The notes: generated from the letters alone by a model not told the origin. Positions 7,958 through 16,150 are shown, numbered from the stretch's first letter. The stretch is DNA of 64,000 nucleotides from Streptomyces sp. SCSIO 75703 (GCF_036607905.1 NZ_CP144555.1:5642001-5706000), one strand, 5' to 3'. Translations and numbers: made by a program.

Positions 7958-9004
7958 GTGTCCGACCTCTCGCCCCTGGCCCGCTTCCGGGATCGCCTCG
8001 CCACCGGCCTCCTCGATGTCACGAGCGACCCCGCCGCGCTCGAATCCGGCGGCTTCTGGGCCGTCTGCGCGGACTTCGAGGGCCGTCTGACCTGCGCCCG
8101 GTTCGCCGACGTCCGGTACGCGCCGGTCCCCGCGCCGGTGCCGGGCGCCTGGGCCGGACCGGGCACCGGCGACTGGGCGTCCTCGCTCGACCGCGCCGCG
8201 TACACCGCGGCCGTGCGGCGCATCCGCGACCACATCGCCGCCGGCGACGTCTACCAGGCCAACCTGTGCCGCGTGCTGTCGGCGCCCGTCGCCCCCGGCG
8301 CCGACGTGGACGCCCTCACCGCCCTGCTGGCCCAGGGCAACCCCGCCCCGTACGCCGGAACGATTCGGCTGCCGGCGCACGGGGTGGAGCTGGCCACCGC
8401 CTCGCCCGAGCTGTTCCTGCGCCGCGCGGGCTCCGTCGTCGAGTCCGGGCCCATCAAGGGCACCGGACGCACCGAGGCGGACCTGCTGGAGAAGGACCAC
8501 GCGGAGAACGTCATGATCGTGGACCTGGTCCGCAACGACCTCGGCCGGGTCTGCGTCCCCGGCAGCGTGAGCGTGCCCGACCTGTGCGCCGTGGAGAAGC
8601 ACCCCGGCCTGGTCCACCTCGTCTCCACGGTGCGCGGCGAACTGCTCCCGGACGCCGGCTGGCCCGCCCTGCTGGACGCCGCCTTCCCGCCCGGCTCGGT
8701 CACCGGCGCCCCCAAACCCAGCGCCCTCGGCATCATTGGCGAGCTGGAGACCGCGCCGCGCGGCCCCTACTGCGGGGGCGTCGGCTGGGTCGACGCCGAC
8801 CGGTCCACGGGCGAGCTGGCGGTCGGCATCCGCACCTTCTGGATCGACCGGGCCGCGGGGCTGCTGCGCTTCGGCACCGGCGCCGGCATCACGTGGGGCT
8901 CCGACCCCGAGCGGGAGTGGCGGGAGACCGAACTGAAGGCGGCCCGGCTGCTCGCGGTAGCGTCGGGCGTGTACGAGGTGACCGGAGAGGGACTACCGAC
9001 GTGA
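7958..9004 (+). CDS. Chorismate-binding enzyme, PabB-like aminodeoxychorismate synthase component I
   Basis: A 348-residue protein of the TrpE/PabB/menaquinone-specific family. The chorismate-binding core covers about 90-335 and shows ASPELFLRR, SGPIKGTGRT, VMIVDLVRNDLGRVC and GSVTGAPKPSALGII, with the usual C-terminal YCGGVGW and GTGAGITWGS. PIKGT in this position is typical of PabB-type enzymes rather than of salicylate synthases. It should aminate chorismate with an amidotransferase partner, which is not in this window. The gene downstream, with a GTGA overlap, is a PabC-like lyase, so the pair probably makes p-aminobenzoate for folate or a secondary product. The in-frame ATG at 7817 lies on the opposite side of a good -10 element and was rejected. 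Confidence 0.87.
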   Translation: MSDLSPLARFRDRLATGLLDVTSDPAALESGGFWAVCADFEGRLTCARFADVRYAPVPAPVPGAWAGPGTGDWASSLDRAAYTAAVRRIRDHIAAGDVYQANLCRVLSAPVAPGADVDALTALLAQGNPAPYAGTIRLPAHGVELATASPELFLRRAGSVVESGPIKGTGRTEADLLEKDHAENVMIVDLVRNDLGRVCVPGSVSVPDLCAVEKHPGLVHLVSTVRGELLPDAGWPALLDAAFPPGSVTGAPKPSALGIIGELETAPRGPYCGGVGWVDADRSTGELAVGIRTFWIDRAAGLLRFGTGAGITWGSDPEREWRETELKAARLLAVASGVYEVTGEGLPT

Positions 9005-9822
9005 AGATCTGGCTCGACGGCGGGCTGCGCGACACCGACGCCGCCCGCGTCTCCGCCTTCGACCACGGACTGACCGTGGGCGACGGCGTCTTCGAGACCG
9101 TCAAAGCGGTGCACGGCAGGCCGTTCGCCCTGACCCGGCACCTCGCCCGGCTGGCCCGCTCGGCCGGCGGCCTGGGCCTGCCCGAACCCGACCTCGACGA
9201 GGTCCGCCGGGCCTGCGCGGCCGTGCTCGACGCCAACCCCGTGGAACTGGGCCGGCTGCGCATCACCTACACCGGCGGCCCCGGCCCGCTCGGCTCCGAC
9301 CGCGGCGACGCCGGGACGACCCTGCTCGTCGCCGTCGGCGCCACCGCCCGGCGCCCCGACACCACGGCCGTGGTGACCGTGCCCTGGACCCGCAACGAGC
9401 GCGGCGCCGTCACCGGCCTGAAGACCACCTCGTACGCCGAGAACGTGGTCGCCCTGGCCCGCGCCCACGAACAGGGCGCCACCGAGGCCCTGTTCGGCAA
9501 CACCCGGGACCGGCTGTGCGAGGGCACCGGCTCCAACGTCTTCGTCGTCCTCGACGGCGAACTCCACACCCCGCCGGTGGAGTCCGGCTGCCTCGCCGGC
9601 ATCACCCGCGCCCTGGCCGTCGAGTGGACCGGTGCCCGGGAGACGGACCTCCCGCTCGACGTCCTGGAACGGGCCGACGAGGTCTTCCTCACCTCCACCC
9701 TGCGCGACGTGCAGGCCGTGCACCGCGTCGACGGCCGCGCGCTGGCGGACGCGCCCGGCCCGGTCACCGCCAAGGCCATGCGGATCTTCGACGAGCGCTC
9801 CGCCGCCGACCTGGACCCCTGA
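9001..9822 (+). CDS. Aminotransferase class IV, 4-amino-4-deoxychorismate lyase-like
   Basis: A 273-residue fold-type IV PLP enzyme. Landmarks are DHGLTVGDGVFETVKA near residue 21, the likely PLP lysine in GLKTTSYAENVVA near residue 140, and ATEALFGNTRDRLCEGTGSNVFVV, which binds the cofactor phosphate. The GTG start overlaps the upstream stop (GTGA), indicating translational coupling with the PabB-like gene. With that partner it most likely releases pyruvate from aminodeoxychorismate to give p-aminobenzoate. Branched-chain or D-amino acid aminotransferase activity is the alternative within this family. Confidence 0.85.
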   Translation: MKIWLDGGLRDTDAARVSAFDHGLTVGDGVFETVKAVHGRPFALTRHLARLARSAGGLGLPEPDLDEVRRACAAVLDANPVELGRLRITYTGGPGPLGSDRGDAGTTLLVAVGATARRPDTTAVVTVPWTRNERGAVTGLKTTSYAENVVALARAHEQGATEALFGNTRDRLCEGTGSNVFVVLDGELHTPPVESGCLAGITRALAVEWTGARETDLPLDVLERADEVFLTSTLRDVQAVHRVDGRALADAPGPVTAKAMRIFDERSAADLDP

Positions 9823-9892
9823 CCGGCCCGCCGGGCGGAAGTGCCCGGAAAACCGGAGGTCACGGCCCGCCCCGGTCGGGTAGAACACCTTG

Positions 9893-10717
9893 ATGACCAC
9901 GACCCTGCGGCCGGCCGAGCCGCTTCAGTTCGCCCCCGACGGCAGCCGTTCACGCCGCTACCAGGTGTGCGTGAACAGCCGTCCCGTCGGCGCGGTCCAC
10001 CTCGGCACCTCGCCCGGCCTCGGCGACACGGTGGCCGTGATCCTCGACCTGCGCGTCGACGAGCCCGACCGGCGCCGGGGCCGGGCCACCGTCGCCGTGC
10101 TCGCCGCGGAGGAGGTCGCGCGCGGCTGGGGCTGCCGGCAGATCGAGGCGAGCGTCCCCGCCGACGCGGCCCCCGCCCTGCTGCTGGCCGGGGCGCTGGG
10201 CTACGTCCCGCGCAACCGCCTGCTCGCCAAACCGCTCGGCGCCACCGGGCCCGCCCTCCCGCCGGGCCGCCGCGCCCGCCCGATGACCCGGGACGAGTAC
10301 GCCGACTGGAGCGTGCGGGAGGCCGAGCGGTACGCGCGGACGTGGAGGGAGCGGGGCGTGCCCGAGGAGGCGGCCCGTGCCAAGGCGCGCGGCGACCACG
10401 AGAGCCTGCTGCCCCGGGGGCAGGACACCGAGAACGCGCTGTTCAGCGTGGTCGAGGAGGAGGGCGTCCCGGTCGGCACCCTGTGGCTGGCGCTGCGCGA
10501 GGACGAGGCGTTCGTCTACGACGTCGAGGTCGACGCGGCCCACCGGGGCCGTGGCCACGGCCGCACGCTGATGCTGCTGGCGGAGCGCCAGGCGATCGCC
10601 GCCGGACGCCGCCGCCTCGGTCTCAACGTCTTCGCCGGCAACGCCCCGGCCGAGCGGCTCTACGCCTCCCTCGGCTACGAGACGGTCCGGCACCACCTGT
10701 GGAAGCCGCTGCTGTAG
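9893..10717 (+). CDS. GNAT acetyltransferase with two tandem domains
   Basis: A 274-residue protein. The N-terminal GNAT-like half (about 15-120) has DLRVDEPDRRRGRATVAVL and a glycine-rich acetyl-CoA loop. The C-terminal half (about 130-274) has VYDVEVDAAHRGRGHGRTLMLLAE, the standard acyl-CoA pyrophosphate-binding motif A, and ends NAPAERLYASLGYE. Substrate is unknown. The ATG at 9893 is 6 nt after TAGAAC, so the mRNA may also be leaderless. The next gene converges on it with only 22 bp between. Confidence 0.83.
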   Translation: MTTTLRPAEPLQFAPDGSRSRRYQVCVNSRPVGAVHLGTSPGLGDTVAVILDLRVDEPDRRRGRATVAVLAAEEVARGWGCRQIEASVPADAAPALLLAGALGYVPRNRLLAKPLGATGPALPPGRRARPMTRDEYADWSVREAERYARTWRERGVPEEAARAKARGDHESLLPRGQDTENALFSVVEEEGVPVGTLWLALREDEAFVYDVEVDAAHRGRGHGRTLMLLAERQAIAAGRRRLGLNVFAGNAPAERLYASLGYETVRHHLWKPLL

Positions 10718-10739
10718 CGGCGACGCGGGTCCCGGAGGC

Positions 10740-11264
10740 TCACTCCCCGTCGCCGGCCAGCAGCCGGTCGGCGATCTCCTCGACGCGCTCGCGCAGTCCC
10801 TCCTGGCTCTTGCCGCCGTCCAGCCGTTCGCCGCCGATGACGTAGGTGGGGGTGCCGGTGACGCCGATGGCCTTGCCCTCGGCGTGGTCGGCGTCGACGA
10901 TCAGGATGTGCCGGCCGTCGATCAGCGCCGTGTCGAACTCCTCGGCGTCCAGGCCGAGTTCGCGGGCCACCTCGACCAGGAAGGGCTCGCCGCCCCGGTC
11001 CAGCTCCTCGACTCGGCGCAGCACGGCCTCGACGTAGGGCCAGCCCCGCCCCTGCTCGGCGGCCTCCTCGGCGGCCTGCGCGGCGGCGAAGGAGTGCCGG
11101 TGCTTCTCCAGCGGGAAGTGCCGCAGCCGTACGTCGAGGCGGTCGCCGTAGCGGGCGCGCAGGGCGGTCAGGTCGTCCAGGGCGGTACGGCAGTCGGGGC
11201 ACTGCAACTCGCACCACACGTCGAGGACGGCGACGGCGGGACGATCGGCGGGGAAGTCACTCAT
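10740..11264 (-). CDS. Cytoplasmic DsbA/FrnE-like thioredoxin-fold protein
   Basis: A 174-residue thioredoxin-fold protein. Its redox motif CPDC is at residues 23-26 (WCELQCPDCRTAL), and a cis-Pro loop GVTGTPTYVIGG lies near residue 138, with an alpha-helical insertion between, as in the DSBA family. There is no signal peptide or membrane segment, so it should act in the cytoplasm as an oxidoreductase or isomerase. Its partner is unknown. It is an independent minus-strand gene between an acetyltransferase and a small membrane protein. Confidence 0.85.
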   Translation of the reverse strand: MSDFPADRPAVAVLDVWCELQCPDCRTALDDLTALRARYGDRLDVRLRHFPLEKHRHSFAAAQAAEEAAEQGRGWPYVEAVLRRVEELDRGGEPFLVEVARELGLDAEEFDTALIDGRHILIVDADHAEGKAIGVTGTPTYVIGGERLDGGKSQEGLRERVEEIADRLLAGDGE

Positions 11265-11473
11265 CCCCCCAGTCTCCCAGCCCGGCCGCGCCGCACCGGA
11301 CCGGGCCGGTGACGCGTGGCCCGCCGGGGATCCCGCCCCCGAGGTCCCGCGCGGCCCCTACCCCGAGATGTCCCTGATCTTCGCGTCCGGGCGTGGCCTC
11401 CGGGGGGCCGGGGGGTGCAGGATGGAAGGGGCGAAACGCTCGTCCTCGACCCGAGCCCGACCAGGAGGACCGG

Positions 11474-11926
11474 ATGATTGCCGAGACCGTCTGCTCAGCC
11501 GTGTCCGCGGCGGGCCTGGGCATCGCGGCGGTCACCGCGTACCGCAGGCGCTTCCTCACCGCGGTCCGCGTGGCCGCGTACGCGCTGGTCCCGGTCGGCC
11601 TCGTGATGACGGGCGTCGTCAAGTGGCTCGCCGGCACCGCCTTCAGCCCGACGGCGTGGGCCGGATTCGCCGTGCTGGGCCTGGCCTGGCTGCTCTTCAT
11701 GATCACGCGTGCCGTGGAGCGCCGCCGCGGCGGCAGCCGCGGGCGGCGCGGGGAGACCGGGGCCGCGGCCGAGTCCGGCCCGGTGGCGCCCGGCGCCTCC
11801 CGGCCCTCCCTGGGCTCGTCGGCCTCCCGTCCGGCGGCCGGGGCCTCCGGCTCCTCCGCGGCGCCGGCCAAGGGGGAGGACGACTTCAGCGACATCGAGG
11901 CCATCCTCAGGAAGCACGGCATCTGA
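11474..11926 (+). CDS. Two-pass membrane protein of unknown function
   Basis: A 150-residue protein. AGGAGG lies 8 nt upstream of the ATG, which fixes the start. Hydrophobic segments cover about residues 5-22, 33-51 and 62-76, so two or three membrane passes are likely. An Arg-rich region and a Ser/Ala/Pro-rich disordered tail follow and end in an acidic stretch EDDFSDIEAILRKHGI, which resembles a protein-binding helix. I recognise no functional domain. Confidence 0.75.
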   Translation: MIAETVCSAVSAAGLGIAAVTAYRRRFLTAVRVAAYALVPVGLVMTGVVKWLAGTAFSPTAWAGFAVLGLAWLLFMITRAVERRRGGSRGRRGETGAAAESGPVAPGASRPSLGSSASRPAAGASGSSAAPAKGEDDFSDIEAILRKHGI

Positions 11927-12114
11927 GGCGGCTCCTACCGGTGCGCGGACGTGGTGGCGTCCGCGCACCGCAACGTCCCAGTGATCCGAGCCCGGCACCG
12001 TACGCTCCGTAATGATCACGAGGCGAAGCGGAGAGTGCGGAACCCGCGGCCATCCGGTCTCCGGGTGCGCCCGAATCGCGCCGGCCGGGGACGCTGGGTC
12101 ATCATCGCCGCGAG

Positions 12115-12294
12115 ATGCCCGACCCCACTCGGCTGGAAGCCCAGCCGGATACGAGACAGAGTGCCACCGCGCCCCCTCCGGACGAGACGCGCGGCTGCCT
12201 CTTCGCCCTGTCCCAGCCACCGCTGATGATCTTCCTGGCGGTGATCGGGTCCCTGCTGCTCATGGCGTCCTTGCACGACCTGCTGTTGCTGTGA
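12115..12294 (+). CDS. Very small single-pass membrane protein, 59 residues
   Basis: An ATG at 12115 opens a 59-codon frame ending TGA at 12292-12294. The first 30 residues are hydrophilic (Pro, Asp, Thr rich, with RGCLF). The C-terminal half is one strongly hydrophobic helix (PLMIFLAVIGSLLLMASLHD) ending in Leu residues. The layout of a short polar N-terminus and a terminal membrane anchor argues for a real protein, although the upstream GCCGCGAG is only a weak ribosome binding site. Function unknown. Confidence 0.6.
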   Translation: MPDPTRLEAQPDTRQSATAPPPDETRGCLFALSQPPLMIFLAVIGSLLLMASLHDLLLL

Positions 12295-12415
12295 GCCGTA
12301 CACCGCGCTCCCCGGCGCCACCCGCCGGGGAACGCGTCCTCACCGGGCGACCCGTCCACGCGGCGCGGCATCCGGGACCGGCGGGCCCGCGCCGGGCCGG
12401 ACCCAGCGCGCGGCG

Positions 12416-12976
12416 TCAGCGCGCGGCCTCCTTGCGCCGCGCCCGGTACGCGGCCACGTGCAGCCGGTTTCCGCAGGTCCGGCTGTCGCAGTAGCGGCGG
12501 GACCGGTTACGGGAGAGGTCGACGAAGGCCCGTCGGCAGTCCGGGGCCTCGCAGCGCCGCAGCCGCTCCTGCTCACCGGCGACCACGAACAGGGCCAGCG
12601 ACATCCCGCAGTCCGCGGCGAGGTGGTCGGCGACGGAGGCGCCGGGCGCGAAGTAGTGGATGTGCCAGTCGTAGCCGTCGTGGTCGGTGAGCCGGGGCGT
12701 GGTGCTCGCGGCGGCCACCAGTTCGTTGATCAGGGTGGCCGCGGACCGGGCGTCCGGTGCGGCGAAGACGGCCGCGAACCGCGCCCGCACCGAGCGCACC
12801 GCCGTGAGGTCGTGGTCCGCCAGCGCGCCGACATCACTGATGGCGTGCGCGCTCACGAACTCCTCCAGGGCCGCCACGTCCGGCAGCCCGTCAGGCGTCG
12901 CGTCGTCCTCGGGGACGGTGTTCACCAGATCCACCACGGTGTCGAGGGCGCACCGGATGTCGTGGGTGATCAGCAC
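12416..12976 (-). CDS. CGNR zinc-finger protein with ABATE domain, putative regulator
   Basis: A 186-residue protein. The N-terminal ABATE-like region (about 5-125) contains LVNT near residue 17 and HIHYFAPG. The C-terminal CGNR zinc finger (about 140-180) shows RRCEAPDCRRAFVD followed by RRYCDSRTCGNR, which gives four Cys ligands. These proteins are presumed stress-responsive DNA-binding regulators in actinomycetes. The GTG at 12976 is preceded by GGGAGC at good spacing, so longer in-frame starts were rejected. Its target genes cannot be inferred. Confidence 0.88.
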   Translation of the reverse strand: MLITHDIRCALDTVVDLVNTVPEDDATPDGLPDVAALEEFVSAHAISDVGALADHDLTAVRSVRARFAAVFAAPDARSAATLINELVAAASTTPRLTDHDGYDWHIHYFAPGASVADHLAADCGMSLALFVVAGEQERLRRCEAPDCRRAFVDLSRNRSRRYCDSRTCGNRLHVAAYRARRKEAAR

Positions 12977-13217
12977 GTTCTGCTCCCTGGCCTGGGGGTC
13001 GGGCGGGCGCCCGCCGATGCTGGCCGATCGTACTGGCTTCCACGCCGGGCGCACCGGCCCCGATCCAGCCCCCGGGGAGGGAGACGCGGGCACGCGCGCG
13101 CCGGCGCCGCCGCGGTGGATGTCCGCCGCGACGACGCCGGTCTGTGCCCTATGCGGTTGTCCAGGCCCGTGCCGTCACCCCGAGTCGACGGCGACGGGCT
13201 GCTTCACGGGTCCCGCC

Positions 13218-13631
13218 CTAGCTTTCCGCCAGGATGTGCGAGAGCTCCTGGTCGAGATCGAAGTGCCGGTGTTCCGTGCCGGGGGGCACGGCGGCGTCGG
13301 TGCGCTTCAGGAAGGACTCCAGGGCCCGCGCGGGGGCCTCCAGCAGCGCTTCGCCCTCCGGGGAGCTGAGGGCGATGCACACGACGCCCTGGCCGTGACT
13401 GCGGGACGGCCAGACCCGGACGTCGCCGGTGCCCGTGGGGCGGTGGAGCCCTTCGGCGAGGAGGTCGCGGGCGAACACCCACTCGACGGTTTCCTCGGCT
13501 CCGGTGTGGAAGGTGGCGTGCACGGCATAGGGGTCGGCCGTGTCGTACCGCAAGCCTGCGGGGACGGGCAGGGAGGACTCGCTCGACACAACGAGGCGCA
13601 GGTGCAGCTCGCAGCTGACCGTGGTGTTCAT
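13218..13631 (-). CDS. ssgB: SsgB, sporulation cell-division activator
   Basis: A 137-residue SsgA-like protein that I recognise as SsgB from its sequence: VSCELHLRLVV at the N-terminus, ADPYAVHATFHTG, VRVWPSRSHGQGVVC, and a C-terminus ending ELSHILAES. SsgB marks future septum sites in sporulating aerial hyphae and helps recruit FtsZ (established in S. coelicolor). The ATG at 13631 gives the usual length; the upstream extension to 13697 is not family sequence. It stands alone, divergent from a small membrane protein, with an AT-rich control region between. Confidence 0.96.
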   Translation of the reverse strand: MNTTVSCELHLRLVVSSESSLPVPAGLRYDTADPYAVHATFHTGAEETVEWVFARDLLAEGLHRPTGTGDVRVWPSRSHGQGVVCIALSSPEGEALLEAPARALESFLKRTDAAVPPGTEHRHFDLDQELSHILAES

Positions 13632-13822
13632 AAGCGCCAGGGCCTTTCGCTCAGTGTGCGCTCGGGGATTCGCACGTCGGCGAAATCGACATGCCACCTA
13701 CGGTGGCGTTGTAAACCCCTCTGAGTGTTTTGCGTGCCTTTATGTAACCCTTCCGGCCGAGTGATCGTTCGAGGTCCACACCCGTTCCGGTGAGGCGTTT
13801 CGCTTCGGTAGTGTTCGGCGTC
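13632..13822. promoter_or_regulatory. Divergent control region of ssgB and the PGPGW protein
   Basis: About 190 bp, distinctly AT-richer than its surroundings between 13705 and 13760. It contains the perfect inverted repeat GCCACC-TAC-GGTGGC at 13693-13707, about 62 bp upstream of ssgB, a candidate operator. A TAGTGT hexamer at 13809-13814 lies 8 nt before the ATG at 13823 and suggests leaderless transcription rightward. The ssgB promoter itself could not be assigned. Confidence 0.45.
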
Positions 13823-14278
13823 ATGAACACGGGGAGTGACAGGGGCGGTGACCGGGACGCCGGGGCGGACCGGCCGGAGGCGGACGGGGCGGCCTCCGGC
13901 GGCCGGGTGCCCGGTTCCCGGGCGCCGGCCTTCGTGCGGGAGCGGCGAGCCCTGCACGTGAGCTGGCAGGTCGCGGTCTTCCTGGTCGGCCTCGCGGTCG
14001 TGGCGGCCGGGGTCCTGATGCTGGCGCTGCCCGGACCCGGCTGGGTCGTGATCTTCGGCGGCATGGCGATCTGGGGCACCGAGTTCGCCTGGGCCCAGCT
14101 CGTGCTGCGCTGGACCAAACGCAAGGTCACCGAGGCGGCGCAGCGCGCTCTCGACCCGAGGGTGCGGCGCCGCAACATCGTCCTGACCGTGATCGGGACG
14201 GTCGTCGCCGCCGCGCTGATCAGCGTCTATCTGGGGAAGTACGGCTTCCGGGCGCCCTGGTCGACAGGGGGTCCCTGA
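13823..14278 (+). CDS. TIGR02611-type transmembrane protein (PGPGW motif)
   Basis: A 151-residue protein. A polar N-terminus (about 1-45) is followed by a hydrophobic pair of helices around residues 53-85 that contain LPGPGWVVIFGGMAIWG, the PGPGW family signature. A basic cytoplasmic segment (WTKRKVTEAAQRAL) and a last membrane helix near residues 120-140 complete it. Function is unknown. It is found beside ssgB in streptomycetes (from memory), but nothing in the sequence ties it to division. Confidence 0.85.
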   Translation: MNTGSDRGGDRDAGADRPEADGAASGGRVPGSRAPAFVRERRALHVSWQVAVFLVGLAVVAAGVLMLALPGPGWVVIFGGMAIWGTEFAWAQLVLRWTKRKVTEAAQRALDPRVRRRNIVLTVIGTVVAAALISVYLGKYGFRAPWSTGGP

Positions 14279-14360
14279 GTCCGCGAGCGGGTGTGGTGCC
14301 CGGTCGTGCGCAGCCGGTCACGAGCACCCTCTGACATGCGGTAATGTTCTTCCTGCGTCC

Positions 14361-14432
14361 GGGCGATTAGCTCAGTGGGAGAGCGCTTCGTTCACACCGA
14401 AGAGGTCACTGGTTCGAACCCAGTATCGCCCA
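14361..14432 (+). tRNA. tRNA-Val (CAC), copy 1
   Basis: 72-nt cloverleaf: acceptor GGGCGAT/ATCGCCC, anticodon loop TTCACAC with anticodon CAC, T loop TTCGAAC, discriminator A. TAATGT at 14342-14347 is a plausible -10 element. A strong terminator follows. Confidence 0.97.
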
Positions 14433-14438
14433 CCGGAT

Positions 14439-14483
14439 CGACAGGCGGCCCGGCTCACCCTCCGTGAGCCGGGCCGCCTGTCG
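14439..14483 (+). terminator. Terminator of tRNA-Val copy 1
   Basis: Perfect 20-bp stem beginning CGACAGGCGGCC with a five-base loop, followed by TTT. It starts 7 nt after the tRNA. Confidence 0.9.
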
Positions 14484-14830
14484 TTTGCCCGCGACGCTCC
14501 CGGGCGGGTCTTCGGAGCGGTTCAGGGGGTCCCGCGCGCCCGTTCGGCGGCGGTCCCGTACCGGCCGACGATCACGCTCCGTCACCGCCGGCCGGGGCTG
14601 CGGACGGCCGTCGGCGGCACGCCGGGCGCCCGGCGGAGAGCCCACCCCCGTGTGAGGTCAAGGACGAGTTCCGGCCGTGCCGTGCCTCCCGGGAACGTCA
14701 ACGCGCCTGCGTTCGGGGGGAATTCGGCGGACACCGCGAGAGGCCGCGGAAATCTCCGTCAATTCACCGCAAAGAATGGCCCATGTGTTCTCTGCGAACA
14801 GGCCGGGGCGGGGCACGGCAGACTGCCCGC
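14484..14830. other. Intergenic stretch without recognisable gene
   Basis: About 350 bp between the tRNA terminator and the SRPBCC gene. Open frames on both strands lack family sequence or good ribosome binding sites. The part from 14700 to 14790 is less GC-rich and may hold a promoter. CAGACT at 14819-14824 lies 6 nt before the next GTG. Confidence 0.5.
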
Positions 14831-15280
14831 GTGGACTGGAACCATTACCGTTTCCGCAGCCTCTGGACCCTGCCCGCGCCGCCCGGCGAGGTGTACCGCG
14901 CCCTGGAGCGCGTCGAGGACTACCCGCACTGGTGGCCCCAGGTGCGCGAGGTCACCCGGCTCGACGCCACCGGCGCCCGCCTGCGCATCCGCTCCCTGCT
15001 GCCCTACGACCTCACCGTCACCCTGCGCGAGTCCGCGCGCTCCCCGGTGGCCGGCGTGCTGGAGGGGGTCCTCGGCGGTGACATGGACGGCCGGGCCCGC
15101 TGGACGCTCACCCCCGGGCCCGGGGGCGGCACCCTCGTCCGCTACGACCAGGAGGTCGACCTCCGCAAACCCCTGCTGCGCCGGCTGGCCGTGCCCGCAC
15201 GGCCGCTGCTGCGGGCCAACCACGCCCTGATGATGCGGGCGGGCCGGCGCGGTCTGGCCGGGCGGCTGGCGGCGGTTTGA
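14831..15280 (+). CDS. SRPBCC (START/polyketide-cyclase-like) protein
   Basis: A 149-residue protein of the Bet v1-like SRPBCC fold. Typical pattern: APPGEVYRALERVEDYPHWWPQVREV at residues 13-38, then alternating strands with RWTLTPGPGGGTLVRYDQEVDL, and a long C-terminal helix (LRANHALMMRAGRRGLAGRL). Such proteins bind hydrophobic ligands or act as cyclases; the ligand is unknown. The upstream in-frame ATG at 14783 was rejected because the fold begins right after GTG 14831. A tRNA promoter overlaps its stop codon. Confidence 0.82.
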   Translation: MDWNHYRFRSLWTLPAPPGEVYRALERVEDYPHWWPQVREVTRLDATGARLRIRSLLPYDLTVTLRESARSPVAGVLEGVLGGDMDGRARWTLTPGPGGGTLVRYDQEVDLRKPLLRRLAVPARPLLRANHALMMRAGRRGLAGRLAAV

Positions 15281-15306
15281 AGGAAGCGAGCCGGGGCCTG
15301 TATGGT
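15277..15306 (+). promoter_or_regulatory. Promoter of tRNA-Val copy 2
   Basis: TTGAAG (15277-15282) and TATGGT (15301-15306) with an 18-bp spacer, ending 13 nt before the tRNA. The -35 element overlaps the TGA stop of the SRPBCC gene. Confidence 0.7.
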
Positions 15307-15319
15307 TCAGTCCGTTCCC

Positions 15320-15391
15320 GGGCGATTAGCTCAGTGGGAGAGCGCTTCGTTCACACCGAAGAGGTCACTGGTTCGAACCCAGTATCGCCCA
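15320..15391 (+). tRNA. tRNA-Val (CAC), copy 2
   Basis: The 72-nt sequence reads identical to the copy at 14361-14432, including acceptor GGGCGAT/ATCGCCC and anticodon CAC. Flanks differ, so each copy has its own promoter and terminator. Confidence 0.97.
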
Positions 15392-15399
15392 CCGGGAAG

Positions 15400-15426
15400 A
15401 GCCGGTCCGTCGACGACGGACCGGCT
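15400..15426 (+). terminator. Terminator of tRNA-Val copy 2
   Basis: Stem AGCCGGTCCGTC with its perfect complement and a GAC loop, followed by TTCT. Confidence 0.85.
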
Positions 15427-15437
15427 TTCTCATGCGC

Positions 15438-16150
15438 TCAGGCCGCCGCCGGCAGGTCCGGCCGCAGCGGCCGGACCGGGTCCGTCGGCTCCGGCGCCGC
15501 GTCCGGCGCGAACCACGGCCGCGCCCCGCGCGCCACACCGCCTGCAAGGTGTGCGGTTCGGCGGCGGAGGGCGGTTCCGGACGGGCCGCGTGGCGGCACC
15601 CCACGACCCGTACCGGCTCCAGCGCGGCACGGGCGTCCGGCCGCCGCGTCGTGGGCCCGCTCCGACGCGGTGCCGTAGTGCGCGCACCGGCCGGCCAGGG
15701 TGCGCCGGCCCTCCCGGTGCCGGCCCAGGTGGCGGTCGAGCACCAGCGGATCCAGGACGTGCGGCGGCGCCCTGTCTCCCGCCGCGCCCCAGCGAAGAGG
15801 CCCGGTGGCGGCGCAACTTCCGGTCCGGCAGCGTCAGGCCGAAGGGCGCGTTCATCACCGCCACGGGACGGCCCGTGGCGGCCTGCTCGGTCAGCGCCTC
15901 GACGAACTCGTGGACCACCGGCGCCGGCCGGCGGCCGTGGTGCCGGAGGCGTTCCCCGGTCGGCCCGCACACCGCCGTCGACGCCTCCGGCACCGGTACC
16001 CCGGGGTTGACCGGCCACCGGTGACCCGCGGGGCCCGTCCCGGGGCGTCCTGCGTGACGACGGCCGCCGCCACGATCCCGCCGGCCTCGACGTGCACGCC
16101 GTCGTCTCCGTGGCGAAGGTGGCCGGCGGTCCCTCGAACCAGCTCGTCAT
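15438..16150 (-). pseudogene. DEDD-type 3'-5' exonuclease (DnaQ-like) pseudogene
   Basis: Pieces of one exonuclease of about 240 residues lie in order but in different minus-strand frames: MTSWFEGPPATFATETT from ATG 16150, then VEAGGIVAAAVVTQDAPG, then EFVEALTEQAATGRPVAVMN and APFGLTL, then LDRHLGRHREGRRTLAG and CAHYG, then DARAALEPVRVVG and HTLQAVW, and finally RPLRPDLPAAA ending at the TGA at 15438. At least four or five frameshifts are needed; the first is a missing G after the ACGACG near 16098. The first catalytic motif reads ATE instead of DTE, so the Asp is lost as well. The gene is clearly dead. An intact paralogue elsewhere in the genome would explain its loss. Confidence 0.85.
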
